A stretch of 64,000 nucleotides of DNA, from positions 3,286,001 to 3,350,000 of the forward strand of contig OZ219989.1 of the NCBI GenBank assembly GCA_964291365.2, read 5' to 3'. Positions 49,318 to 58,809 of the stretch are shown here, in pieces. This DNA is from JBDWFY01 sp964291365 (GTDB lineage Bacteria; Pseudomonadota; Alphaproteobacteria; Rhizobiales; Stappiaceae). Position 1 is the stretch's first letter, and each line of letters starts with the position of its first letter. Both the position numbers and the translations under genes were made by a program. The notes below the pieces were generated by a model. The model made no database searches. It worked only from the letters and a program-made list of their open reading frames with translations, and was not told the DNA's origin.

Positions 49318-49921
49318 TCAGTTTAAGAGAAAATATCTTTTCACATAATTAAGAACTATTCTATGAAATATAATTTTTTGCCTGAATTATCCGAAGTTGC
49401 TCCAAATTTTGATTTTATCACCTAAAATGTTAGCGTTTATTGAAAAATCATAATCCTAATACTACAATTTGACAATTCATAATCGCAAACATTTAGGTGG
49501 AATCAGGTAGATTATTCAAACATTCCCTATTTTAAATTCTGTTGATTAGGACGTATAACTTTGAATGAGTTGAGTATCATCGTAGTGTGATTGATGATGT
49601 GAAATTGATTGGATGAATGAAGATGTTGCGTGCGTATTAATTGCATTGGATTCCTGACTTGACTACCGACCCACCTGAAATTTTCCGATGTGGACTACCT
49701 CCTTGTTCAAACCATTAAAGTCCTGAATAAATATAAACTTGGCTAGAAAACTAATTGAAAATTCAAAGTATATTGGATTAGATATACTGACTTTTGATTG
49801 TTATTTCTAAATACTTTGGGAATAGAGGTTATGATTCTGAACTTGAAATATAAATCTACTCGATATAAATTCTTCACTCTTCAATTCAAAAAACTACGTT
49901 TTACAAAATAGAGGAATTATA
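49318..49921. other. 604-bp gap with an IS1380-end-like fragment
   Basis: No gene is supportable. The sequence CTTTGAATGAGTTGAGTATC near 49560 matches CTTTGAATGAGTTGAGCATC near 14492 inside the non-coding left part of the IS1380 element, so a small remnant of a related element may lie here. Confidence 0.35.
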
Positions 49922-50749
49922 ATGAGCGAAGTCGAGCAACAAATTACTGTTGCCATTAAGACATTTGAACGGCCTGAATTAGTAATAAGAGCAGTTTCAA
50001 GTCTCCGGCAATTTCATCCAACTATGCCAGTAATCATTGCCGATGACAGCAAAGAACCAATTTCATTTAATGATGACCCTTACACCGAAACACTTCATTT
50101 ACCATTCGATACTGGAATTTCATACGGTAGAAATCGAGCTATAGAACGAGTAAAGACCCCTTTCTATTTGCTGATGGATGACGACTATTTCTTTAATGCA
50201 GATTGCAATTTAGAGGGACTTGTCAAGACATTAGAGACCACTGACTTTGATATAATCAGTATGCGTGTACTAAATTATCGGGAAAAAAGGGGGTATTGCA
50301 GAGGTGAGTTACATTTTGCTGGCACAATGGAGCGAAAAGGTACCCAAATGGTACATTACATTGGAAAAAATCGTGGAATTTGCCAAGGTTATCCATGCTT
50401 TGATATTGTCCATAATTGTTACCTAGCCCGTACAAATAAAGTCGCGAAAATCAAATTTGATGAAAATATTAAAATCGGAAAAGAGCACGGCGACTTCTTT
50501 TTAGAAGCAAAACAAAAAGGCGTATTGGTAACAATAGCAACAGATTCGTACATCCATCACCTCCAAGCGAATAGTTCAAATTATAATAGTTTCCGGGGAC
50601 GAGGGAATTTATATACAGAGTATTACTTCAAGAAACATGGAATAAAATCGGAGAAAACAATTGGCACCGAATATAAGTTGATTGATAAAATCAAGTATTT
50701 TCCGCAAAAAATTCAAAGTTATTACCAAAGAATCTTCTTAGAAAAATAG
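49922..50749 (+). CDS. Family-2-like glycosyltransferase, paralogue A
   Basis: The 275-residue cytosolic protein has a GT-A fold with VAIKTFERPELVIRAVSSLR (residues 10-29), PVIIADDS (36-43), DTGISYGRNRAIERV and the metal-binding LLMDDDYFF (83-91). The pattern resembles vertebrate beta-1,4-GalNAc transferases (GT12-like) and bacterial relatives. GAGGAATTATA precedes the ATG. A close paralogue is at 54923, sharing most motifs word for word. It may add a sugar to the surface glycan built by this region. The sugar and acceptor are unknown. Confidence 0.78.
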   Translation: MSEVEQQITVAIKTFERPELVIRAVSSLRQFHPTMPVIIADDSKEPISFNDDPYTETLHLPFDTGISYGRNRAIERVKTPFYLLMDDDYFFNADCNLEGLVKTLETTDFDIISMRVLNYREKRGYCRGELHFAGTMERKGTQMVHYIGKNRGICQGYPCFDIVHNCYLARTNKVAKIKFDENIKIGKEHGDFFLEAKQKGVLVTIATDSYIHHLQANSSNYNSFRGRGNLYTEYYFKKHGIKSEKTIGTEYKLIDKIKYFPQKIQSYYQRIFLEK

Positions 50750-51460
50750 CCTAAACTAGGTTTAATAGGTTGTTGCATATTTAGCTAATCAGTAAAAACT
50801 TACCAAACTTGATGCAATGTTAAACCTATAAACCGCTAAATTATGGACTTTCAAGACTAGAGTTTGCAACCAATTGCTGACTTTGAATTCTGAATTAAAC
50901 CAAATTTTAAATTATAAAGTTACCACCTTAGATAGTATTCGTACCCAAAATGTAAAATTCACAAACTCCTAAATTAGGAACTGATTTGAAAAATCAGCTA
51001 AACGTTGCTATATCTAAATTAGTGTAACAACTATTGAGATTCCTACAAGAAAATATATAAAATCCTATGCTAGATTTTTCCTAAATTGCAAAATAAAATA
51101 CCAAATTCTGGGTAAAATCAAATACGAAGAAGCTATCAAGAAACCTTTATACCTTTAGGAAACTGAATTGGATAACAAATATTACCACCTACACATCTTA
51201 AATTAGCTAATTTCGTATGCGTTTACCATGACAAATAAGATGGTCTAAACTAACTAATTGCTAAAAAAGTGGTGTTTGTTCGGATACTCTTGCTGGTAAT
51301 TTAGTACAATGTCACCAATGGTTATGGCACAACAAACATTAACTAATAATTTTTAATACTCTGGAAAATTTGGGAATGGTTTTGAGATAAAATTTTGACT
51401 AATGTTGACAAATTAGAATATAACTTTTTACTTACTGCAAAAAACTAAAAGGACAGTGAA
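50750..51460. other. 711-bp gene-free interval
   Basis: AT-rich DNA with many stops in all frames and no gene or RNA that I can recognise. Its length suggests decayed coding sequence. Confidence 0.4.
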
Positions 51461-52438
51461 ATGAAATTCGCAATTGTTATTTGTACACGAAAACGTCCCA
51501 AAATGTTGACGACTTGTGTCAGTTCAATCCATTCGTTAATTATTCCACCAAAATGTGATATCCACCTAGTGATAATAGAAAATAATGAAAAACCAGAGTG
51601 TGAATCTCTAATCAAAAATTTAATGAAGTCTGCTTCTCACATTAACTATACATATAAACTGGAAAAAAAACCTGGGTTATCAACAGTGAGAAACACATCT
51701 TTAGATGTAGCAATAAAGTTCAACCCTGATTGGATTTGTTTCCTAGATGATGATCAATTTGTTGAACGTGATTGGCTAACTTCATATCATAACATTATTC
51801 AAACCAATTCAGCGGATGTTTATTGTGGTAAAGTAAACTATGTTCTCCCAGAAAATATACAATTAGAGAATTTGCCAATTTGGTTTAAATTTCCGTTTAC
51901 TCAATTTGAGTATCCGGACCTTCTCGTTTTAGATTCTGCTGGTGCAGGTAATACAACTGCAAAGGCTAGCTATTTTAATGGTCGGCCATATAAGTACAGG
52001 TTTAATGAAAAATTTCGCTATACCGGTGGTGAAGATTTCGAATTGTTTAAACGTATAAATGATAGTGGTGGAGTTATTCGTTATGTTAAAAATGCCAAAG
52101 TCAACGAAGTTGTCGCAATGGAAAGGATAAGTATTAGGTGGATGATTATGAAAGAATTTTCAAATGGTAATCTTACCGGATACGGACGTTCTATTAAATA
52201 TGGAGATTGGAGTACAACTATATATTGGTACAAAACTTTGTATTTAATTATAGAAGCATTTAAGCGGTCTTTTTCTGGTACGTTTTATTTATTATGGGGA
52301 GTGGTAATCTGGCCATTTTCAAAACGAGCAATTAGATATATTGTTAAAGGAATAGCGAAAATTTTTTGGGCAATCGGATTATTCTTAGGAATTGCAAGAA
52401 TTAGATATAGCTTATACAAAAATACTGAAGGCAATTAG
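51461..52438 (+). CDS. Family-2 glycosyltransferase with C-terminal membrane segment
   Basis: The 325-residue protein begins with the GT-A Rossmann-like strand FAIVICTRKRPKMLTTCVSS, contains KPGLSTVRNTSLDVA (about 70-84) and the DxD-type motif CFLDDDQFVERDW (93-105), and has GGEDFELFKRI near residue 195 as likely catalytic-base region. Two hydrophobic helices near the end (about 265-315) should tether it to the inner membrane. AAAAGGACAGTG before the ATG is the ribosome-binding site. It precedes the AftB-like gene by 181 bp. Confidence 0.82.
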   Translation: MKFAIVICTRKRPKMLTTCVSSIHSLIIPPKCDIHLVIIENNEKPECESLIKNLMKSASHINYTYKLEKKPGLSTVRNTSLDVAIKFNPDWICFLDDDQFVERDWLTSYHNIIQTNSADVYCGKVNYVLPENIQLENLPIWFKFPFTQFEYPDLLVLDSAGAGNTTAKASYFNGRPYKYRFNEKFRYTGGEDFELFKRINDSGGVIRYVKNAKVNEVVAMERISIRWMIMKEFSNGNLTGYGRSIKYGDWSTTIYWYKTLYLIIEAFKRSFSGTFYLLWGVVIWPFSKRAIRYIVKGIAKIFWAIGLFLGIARIRYSLYKNTEGN

Positions 52439-52619
52439 AGACTATTTTTTTGGAGCTTTCCTCACGCAATTGAATCAAAGACCTAATTGCTCTTGACTGA
52501 AATAACAAGAAATTGGAGATGTGATAGCAATTATTTGTGTTGGAAATTAAGATTTTTTCACTACTTAAACAATTTCGGTCTCTTGACCACTTTGAATTTT
52601 ATAACCATGGAGAATTCTA

Positions 52620-54569
52620 ATGAAAATAGGTAAGATTTTAGCAGTTAGCGGCAATAGCAACAGATTCATATTGGGTTTGAAATTATTGTTCGCGTTTTTA
52701 TTTCTATATCTTGTTTTACTTATGGCATGGATAGGTGATGATGCACAGCTAACATTTCGACAAATATGGAATTTTGTTAATGGTGATGGAATTACGTTCA
52801 ATATTGGAGAAAGGGTTCAATCTTTCACACATCCACTTTGGTTCTTGGTATTAAGTTTTTTTACTTTATTTACTAGGGAATTATTTTTAACATCAATTGT
52901 AATTAGCATAATTCAATCTTTAGCGGCGGTGTATATAATTCTTTTCATTGAATACAAAAACAATAAATCCCAACAAATAGTATTCTCTCCAATATTTTTT
53001 TTAGTATTTAGCTTTGCATTCATGGATTATACGACATCTGGTTTAGAAAATTCACTATCATATTTTGTGTTCAGCATCTTATTTCTTATATTTTTTAGGT
53101 ATAATTGGAGAAAATATTTATCTTTAATTTATATTTTAATCGCACTACTAGTATTAAATCGACTGGATTATTCAATACTTTTTGCTCCGTTAGCATTATT
53201 CCTGATATTTTATACTAAAAATTTCAATAATTTTGTGCGAGTTATACTACCCGGGACAATTATACTTTTTGCATGGTTTGCATTTGCTACCATATATTTC
53301 GGAAGTCCATTTCCGAATACGTATTTCGCCAAATTAAACGCGGGATATCCAACAGAGCAAGTTTTAGAACGAGGTCGGGTATATTTCTTGGCACTTAGAT
53401 TAGATTTGGTTACACCACTAGTTTTTATTTGTGGATTTATTTTCTCATTGTTGAGTTTGAACAAAATTTTAATCTCATTGTCGATCGGGCAAATATTATA
53501 TCTGGCATATATTTACAGTATTGGTGGTGATTTTATGATGGGCAGATTTTTTTCATTGTTAGTCTTTATTTCGGTTTGTCAATTCTCGGTTGCGATTTAT
53601 GCTCAAAAACATTTGTCATTCAAAACAATTAATATTTTACTACTCGTCCTCTTGATATTAATTATCCCAATTGGTGTTGTAAGAAGTTTACCGATATTGA
53701 CGACAAATGAATATGTTTCGCGAGGTGCTGTTAAAAAAGTTTTTGATGAAAGAGGATTTTATTATGAAACGATGGGATTTTTGTCTCCTAAACGTAGTTG
53801 GCCACAAATAAAGTCGCAATCTTCAGACAAATCTACTAATTATGACTACGTGTGTGGATATGCTGGATATTATGCAATAAAAAATAGCTCAACTCATTTA
53901 ATTGATTTGTGTGCATTATCTGATCCTTTTCTCTCTAGAATTCCAGCAATTCAAATTGAAAATTGGCGGATTGGTCATCATATTAGAAAATTACCGCAAG
54001 AATATGGAGAGTTTTTGTTAGGTAACATATCTGATATCCCAGATAGAAATCTTCAAGAACTATTAGACGATGTAAAACTGCTTGTATGGTCAGATTTGTT
54101 TTCTATTGAAAGAATGAGAGCAATTGTTCGCGTCCATAGTAACTACTATTCAAATCTTGATTTCAGTGATTATATTGATCCAAATAGATGGATTCTACCA
54201 ACAAGCATGAAAGAAGAATTAATTTTTGAAAATTGGGATCAAGAGCTGGATACAAAACCTTGGCCATATATAAATCAGTGGCATACCATGAATTTTAATA
54301 ATAGTCTAATAATAAGGTCAAAAATCCCACGTTATTCGAATTTAATTGAAATTGAGCTGAATATAGAACATCAATATGAGGTTTATGTAAATGACAAATT
54401 GGTTCATGAACTTTATCCAAGTTGTCAACAAGCTTCGTTCCTGCGGAAAATTTATTTAGTATCTCCAAAATTAGTGAAGTCTATTGAAATCCGAGCCGTA
54501 GGTGCAGCATATGAAAGATTACCTATTTACAATTCTATTTCAAATATCAACGTTCATAAACAAAATTGA
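52620..54569 (+). CDS. AftB-like GT-C arabinofuranosyltransferase, paralogue 1
   Basis: The 649-residue protein has about nine to ten membrane helices, then a periplasmic C-terminal domain from about residue 370. Its motifs match mycobacterial AftB: WIGDDAQLTFRQIWNFVNGD (38-57), FNIGERVQSFTHPLW, TTSGLEN, FGSPFPNTYFAKLNAG, GGDFMMGRFFS, FDERGFYYETMGF and WRIGHHIRKLP. AftB uses decaprenylphosphoryl-D-arabinofuranose to add terminal arabinofuranose outside the membrane; the conserved early Asp pair is expected to be catalytic in GT-C enzymes. Donor genes lie at 56978-60131. Two paralogues are at 60424 and 62585. Acceptor unknown. Confidence 0.8.
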   Translation: MKIGKILAVSGNSNRFILGLKLLFAFLFLYLVLLMAWIGDDAQLTFRQIWNFVNGDGITFNIGERVQSFTHPLWFLVLSFFTLFTRELFLTSIVISIIQSLAAVYIILFIEYKNNKSQQIVFSPIFFLVFSFAFMDYTTSGLENSLSYFVFSILFLIFFRYNWRKYLSLIYILIALLVLNRLDYSILFAPLALFLIFYTKNFNNFVRVILPGTIILFAWFAFATIYFGSPFPNTYFAKLNAGYPTEQVLERGRVYFLALRLDLVTPLVFICGFIFSLLSLNKILISLSIGQILYLAYIYSIGGDFMMGRFFSLLVFISVCQFSVAIYAQKHLSFKTINILLLVLLILIIPIGVVRSLPILTTNEYVSRGAVKKVFDERGFYYETMGFLSPKRSWPQIKSQSSDKSTNYDYVCGYAGYYAIKNSSTHLIDLCALSDPFLSRIPAIQIENWRIGHHIRKLPQEYGEFLLGNISDIPDRNLQELLDDVKLLVWSDLFSIERMRAIVRVHSNYYSNLDFSDYIDPNRWILPTSMKEELIFENWDQELDTKPWPYINQWHTMNFNNSLIIRSKIPRYSNLIEIELNIEHQYEVYVNDKLVHELYPSCQQASFLRKIYLVSPKLVKSIEIRAVGAAYERLPIYNSISNINVHKQN

Positions 54570-54922
54570 TTGATTCATAACAATGGATAACAAAGTTTGT
54601 TTATTATTCTCTTAATTTAGCAACACTTAAATGTGTTCTATGTCCTCTAAATATTATTTTGGGTACTCAGCGATAATTAGCTGAACAAACAACAACTGTT
54701 AAAAGAATATAGTAGTACCACAAATTCGACAGTTAACTGTCTCAAATTCAAAAATTTTAATTTCACCGTTCCTTTAATTTCAAGTCTCTTGGTAATTTCA
54801 AACCGTTAAATTTATGCACCGTGCAACAGGTTGAAATTTTGAAGTGAATTTAATTTATACACAATATTTTATTTATTGTATATGATCTCTTTTTATTATT
54901 ATTTAGAGAAGGAACAAAACAA
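54570..54922. other. Gene-free interval
   Basis: About 350 bp between an AftB-like gene and a glycosyltransferase on the same strand. AAGGAAC before 54923 is the only signal that I can point to. Confidence 0.4.
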
Positions 54923-55768
54923 ATGAGCGAACTAGCAAAATTACTAACTATTGCAATTAAGACTTTCGAACGACCCGAATTAGTAACAAGAGCAGTTTTA
55001 AGTTTAAGACGAATACATCCAAACATACCAATAATTATTGCTGATGATAGTAGAGAACCAATTTCATTTGATAATGATCCTTTTACCGCAACTCTACATC
55101 TCCCATTTGATACTGGAATATCTTTTGGTAGAAATCGAGCTATAGAAAGGGTAAAAACACCATATTATTTGCTGATGGATGATGACTTATATTTTAAACT
55201 GGACTCTAATCTAGAAGGTCTAATCCACGTTCTTGAAACTACTAATTTCGATATTATTGGTTTGCGAATGTTAAATTACAGTACTGGAAAAGGATATTGC
55301 AGAGGTGAGCTACAATTTGCCGGAACGCTTGAACGTGTAAACGATGAGTTAGTGCACTACATTGGAAAAAATCATGGAATTCACCAAGGCTACCCACGCT
55401 ATGATATAGTTCTTAATTGTTTTGTTGCCCGTACAAATAAAGTCGCTGAAATCAAATTTGATGAAAATATTAAAATTGGAAAAGAGCACAGTGATTTTTT
55501 CTTAACAGCAAAACAAAACGGAATATTAGTAACTATTTCAAAAGATTCATTTATACATCACCGTCAAATTAAAAGCTCAGATTATTTCAGTTTTCGAGAC
55601 CGGGGATACTTATATACTGAGTACTATTTCCAGAAACATAGTATAAAATCAGAGAAAACAATCGGTGTACAATATAAGATGATTGATAAAATAAAATACT
55701 ATCCACAAAGAATTCAGTGCTACGTTAATAATATCTTCAGGAGAAATTTGAGTGACACCCCCTTTTAA
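54923..55768 (+). CDS. Family-2-like glycosyltransferase, paralogue B
   Basis: The 281-residue protein is a close paralogue of the protein at 49922, with TIAIKTFERPELVTRAVLSL, IIIADDSREPISFDNDPF, DTGISFGRNRAIERVKTPYY and LLMDDDLYF. Differences are spread along the protein and both copies are intact, so both are likely under selection. It ends by overlapping the next gene by 17 bases, indicating co-expression. The role is probably transfer of a second sugar to the same kind of glycan, but no substrate can be named. Confidence 0.78.
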   Translation: MSELAKLLTIAIKTFERPELVTRAVLSLRRIHPNIPIIIADDSREPISFDNDPFTATLHLPFDTGISFGRNRAIERVKTPYYLLMDDDLYFKLDSNLEGLIHVLETTNFDIIGLRMLNYSTGKGYCRGELQFAGTLERVNDELVHYIGKNHGIHQGYPRYDIVLNCFVARTNKVAEIKFDENIKIGKEHSDFFLTAKQNGILVTISKDSFIHHRQIKSSDYFSFRDRGYLYTEYYFQKHSIKSEKTIGVQYKMIDKIKYYPQRIQCYVNNIFRRNLSDTPF

Positions 55769-56738
55769 AAATGAAAATCCTGTCGTTTCGGTAATTATGC
55801 CCGTTAAAGACGCTGAAAATACAATCAAAAAATCCGTTGAAAGTATCCTCACTCAGACATTACCAAATTTAGAATTCATTATCGTTAATGATTCATCTAC
55901 AGATAATACGAAAAATATACTAAACGCATATGTTGCAAGTGATAAGAGAGTGAAAATTGTAGATAGTACTGGTCAGGGTGTTTGTGATGCCCTTAATCGT
56001 GCAATTGAATTAGCGAAATCTCCGTTAATCGCACGTATGGATGCAGATGATATTTCACATTCAGACCGTCTTCAAATGCAAGTGAATAAATTCAAAGAGA
56101 ACAAAAATTTGGTGCTATTAGGCACATTCTTTTATACCTTTGAAGACGGTAAGAGCGAGATAAAAGAAAACAAAATTCCCACGACTAATTCAGAACTCCA
56201 ACGATCAATACGAAGTATTCCAACTTTTGCCCATCCCACAATTATGGTAAATCGCGAAATCATTCAAAAGGTAGGCGGTTATCGAAAAAAGTTTGATGGA
56301 GCAGAAGATCATGATTTATATTTACGATTAAGTCACCACGGTGAATTTGCTGCGCTATCAGAATTTCTATTATGGTATCGAACTAGTCCTAATCAACTCT
56401 CGCAAATAAAGAAATCGATTAGTTTTAGGGCTTCTGTTGCTGCAGTGTACTGTGATCTGTGTGAACGCCAAAGTCTTCCGGATCCATCAAAATTTGGAAT
56501 GTCCTGTGAAGAGATGGCATTTGAATTATTGCACCATGAGTTTAAAAACGTAGCAAAAATGTCAAAATCGAGACTGGTTCTCTGCGCGCGCGCTATACGG
56601 GGGTTAGCTTTACTACCAGAACTTCAAAAAGATTTATTGTCCGTTAGAAGAAAAATACTCTACAAGCTTACAGCATCAGGTCAATTGGAGACTGCGTTTT
56701 CACTTTGGAGACGAACTCGGAAAAAGAATTGGCTGTAA
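55752..56738 (+). CDS. Family-2 glycosyltransferase (GTG start)
   Basis: The 328-residue protein has the canonical GT2 pattern PVVSVIMPVKDAENTIKKSV (10-29), EFIIVNDSSTDNT (41-53) and MDADD (96-100), with a later GGYRKKFDGAEDHDLYLRL segment holding the catalytic-base and acceptor motif. It begins at GTG 55752, preceded by AGGAGAAATTTGA, inside the end of paralogue B, and is translationally coupled to it. No membrane helices are evident. It should act on the cytoplasmic side. Confidence 0.85.
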   Translation: MTPPFKNENPVVSVIMPVKDAENTIKKSVESILTQTLPNLEFIIVNDSSTDNTKNILNAYVASDKRVKIVDSTGQGVCDALNRAIELAKSPLIARMDADDISHSDRLQMQVNKFKENKNLVLLGTFFYTFEDGKSEIKENKIPTTNSELQRSIRSIPTFAHPTIMVNREIIQKVGGYRKKFDGAEDHDLYLRLSHHGEFAALSEFLLWYRTSPNQLSQIKKSISFRASVAAVYCDLCERQSLPDPSKFGMSCEEMAFELLHHEFKNVAKMSKSRLVLCARAIRGLALLPELQKDLLSVRRKILYKLTASGQLETAFSLWRRTRKKNWL

Positions 56739-56977
56739 CATTTTCAAGTGCGTTCTGTTAGTTCCATGCAAATATTCATGTTATATTATCAACTAAGTTA
56801 AAATTCAGTTGTGTTTATTATTGAATACAGATACCTAATTGATTATTTGAGACTCATTGACATATTCTGCAATTGATTAGAAAGTCAAAAAAACTTTTTT
56901 GATCAAGTTAAATTCTTGTAGTAAATGATTTTAACTTATAGTCAAAATACAACATAATTCATTTGAGGATAACAATC

Positions 56978-58390
56978 TTGCGTTTAATTGTAGACTTAGA
57001 CGGAACATTACTCCGTTCAGATATATTATTTGAGTCATTTTGGTCGGCCATTAGTCGCGATTGGAAAAATTTATTTCGCGCGCTACAAGCTATTTTTTCT
57101 GGACGTGCCGCACTTAAACACTATTTAGCCGAAACGGCTAAGATTGATGTTTCAGTTCTTCCTTTCGACCTAAAGCTAATTGAATTTATAAAATCTTGGC
57201 GAGAAAATGGTGGTGAAACTGCATTAGTTACAGCTTCCGATACAAAATTCGCTGCGGATATTGCTACCCACCTTGGTATTTTTGATGAGTTTCATGGTTC
57301 AGATGGAATTACAAACCTAAAGGGCACGAATAAAGCAAATTTTCTAACTGACAAATTTGGTAACGAAGAATATGCCTATGCGGGTGATTCCGCTGCTGAC
57401 CTTGCGGTATGGGAGAAGTCCGCAAAGGCTATAACTGTAAATGCCAGTAAAAGTATACAAAGTCGGGTTGAAAAGATTGGAAAACCGTTTGAGCATCTCA
57501 CTACTGTAGAAAATGAAATTCGTCCATATCTGAAAGCTTTGCGACCCTACCAATGGCTAAAAAATGTATTAGTATTCGTACCCATACTCACTTCACATAA
57601 AGTAAATGCTGAGTCCTTTCTCAATAGTATTTCTGCCTTTATAGCTTTTAGTTTGGTTGCTTCAAGTGTTTACGTTTTAAATGACTTGTTGGATCTTGAA
57701 TCAGACCGCATCCATCCAAGAAAGCGTTATCGTCCTTTTGCATCAGGAAAGGTTCCCATCACTCATGGCAGTTTGTTGGTTTTTGGACCTATTTCGTTTG
57801 GACTCATAATTTCAGCTCAGCTCGGATGGGAATTTTTTTCGGTAATGCTGTGCTATACATTGATTACAACGACTTATTCACTGTATTTTAAGAGACTCGT
57901 GGTATTTGATGTTTGTTTACTGGCTTTACTCTATACCACTCGAATTTTAGCTGGTGGAATTGCTACAGATATTACACTTTCGGTTTGGTTATTAGCCTTT
58001 TCAATATTCTTTTTCTTCTCACTTGCTGCCGTAAAGCGTCAAGCAGAATTAGTAGACCTAGCAAAACGTAAACACCTCAGTGCCACCGGTCGTGGTTATC
58101 ATGTAGATGATTTACCAATCATCAGCATGATGGCAATCGGATCAGGTTTTGTTTCCGTATTAGTGTTAGCACTTTATATCAACTCACCAGAAGTACTCAA
58201 AGTCTATAGTAGTCCCACAGTGTTATGGGGAATTTGCTGTATTTTGCTCTACTGGATTACAAATATTGTCGTCGCGACACACCGCGGGACTATGCATGAT
58301 GATCCAATTATATTTGCAGTTAAGGATCGAGTTAGCCAATTTTGCGGTGTTTTAATTTTAGTCTTCTTACTTGTTGGATCTTTTGTATGA
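56978..58390 (+). CDS. HAD-UbiA fusion, decaprenyl-phosphate phosphoribosyltransferase-like
   Basis: I prefer TTG 56978, with GAGGAT 8 bases before it, giving 470 residues. The N-terminal HAD phosphatase-like domain has VDLDGTLLRSD (5-15), a VTASDT motif and GDSAADLAVW (136-145). The UbiA membrane domain from about 185 has YVLNDLLDLESDRIHPRKRY (232-251) and TRILAGGIATDI...VKRQAEL, close to the Mycobacterium Rv3806c pattern. That enzyme moves phosphoribose from PRPP to polyprenyl phosphate, the first step to the arabinofuranose donor. The fused HAD could remove the 5-phosphate. gtrA overlaps its stop by ATGA. Confidence 0.85.
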   Translation: MRLIVDLDGTLLRSDILFESFWSAISRDWKNLFRALQAIFSGRAALKHYLAETAKIDVSVLPFDLKLIEFIKSWRENGGETALVTASDTKFAADIATHLGIFDEFHGSDGITNLKGTNKANFLTDKFGNEEYAYAGDSAADLAVWEKSAKAITVNASKSIQSRVEKIGKPFEHLTTVENEIRPYLKALRPYQWLKNVLVFVPILTSHKVNAESFLNSISAFIAFSLVASSVYVLNDLLDLESDRIHPRKRYRPFASGKVPITHGSLLVFGPISFGLIISAQLGWEFFSVMLCYTLITTTYSLYFKRLVVFDVCLLALLYTTRILAGGIATDITLSVWLLAFSIFFFFSLAAVKRQAELVDLAKRKHLSATGRGYHVDDLPIISMMAIGSGFVSVLVLALYINSPEVLKVYSSPTVLWGICCILLYWITNIVVATHRGTMHDDPIIFAVKDRVSQFCGVLILVFLLVGSFV

Positions 58391-58809
58391 CGCTGACAAA
58401 ATTAGTTGTTCGCTACTCTTTATTTGCCATCACCGCAACCATTGCAAATTTAGCGACACAGCGGGCATTCTTGACTATAGAAAATTCCTTTATTTTCTTC
58501 GGATTGGCGGTATTTGCTGGCACTATTGTTGGCCTAATTGTAAAGTACATACTAGACAAAAAGTGGATATTCTATGACCACTCTGAAACATTAACGGACC
58601 AAGGTTCAAAATTCATGCTTTATACATTTTCTGGGATATTTACGACTATAATCTTTTGGGGGAGCGAAACAATATTTTGGTTAATTTGGCGAACTGATCT
58701 GATGCGCGAACTCGGTGCAATACTTGGACTTAGTATTGGTTATATTGTTAAATATAACTTAGACCGAAAGTTTGTGTTTACTGACTCATATCTAGGGAAA
58801 AAGCAATGA
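58387..58809 (+). CDS. GtrA-family membrane protein
   Basis: The ATG at 58387 overlaps the preceding stop by four bases (ATGA) and gives 140 residues with four membrane helices. VRYSLFAITATIANLATQRA and a VKYILDKKWIFYD turn before the second pair, repeated as VKYNLDRKFVF at the end, are GtrA signatures. GtrA proteins are thought to help flip polyprenyl-linked sugars. In mycobacteria a GtrA-type protein (Rv3789) is linked to arabinan synthesis. Its position between HAD-UbiA and DprE1-like genes supports that role here. Confidence 0.87.
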   Translation: MTLTKLVVRYSLFAITATIANLATQRAFLTIENSFIFFGLAVFAGTIVGLIVKYILDKKWIFYDHSETLTDQGSKFMLYTFSGIFTTIIFWGSETIFWLIWRTDLMRELGAILGLSIGYIVKYNLDRKFVFTDSYLGKKQ

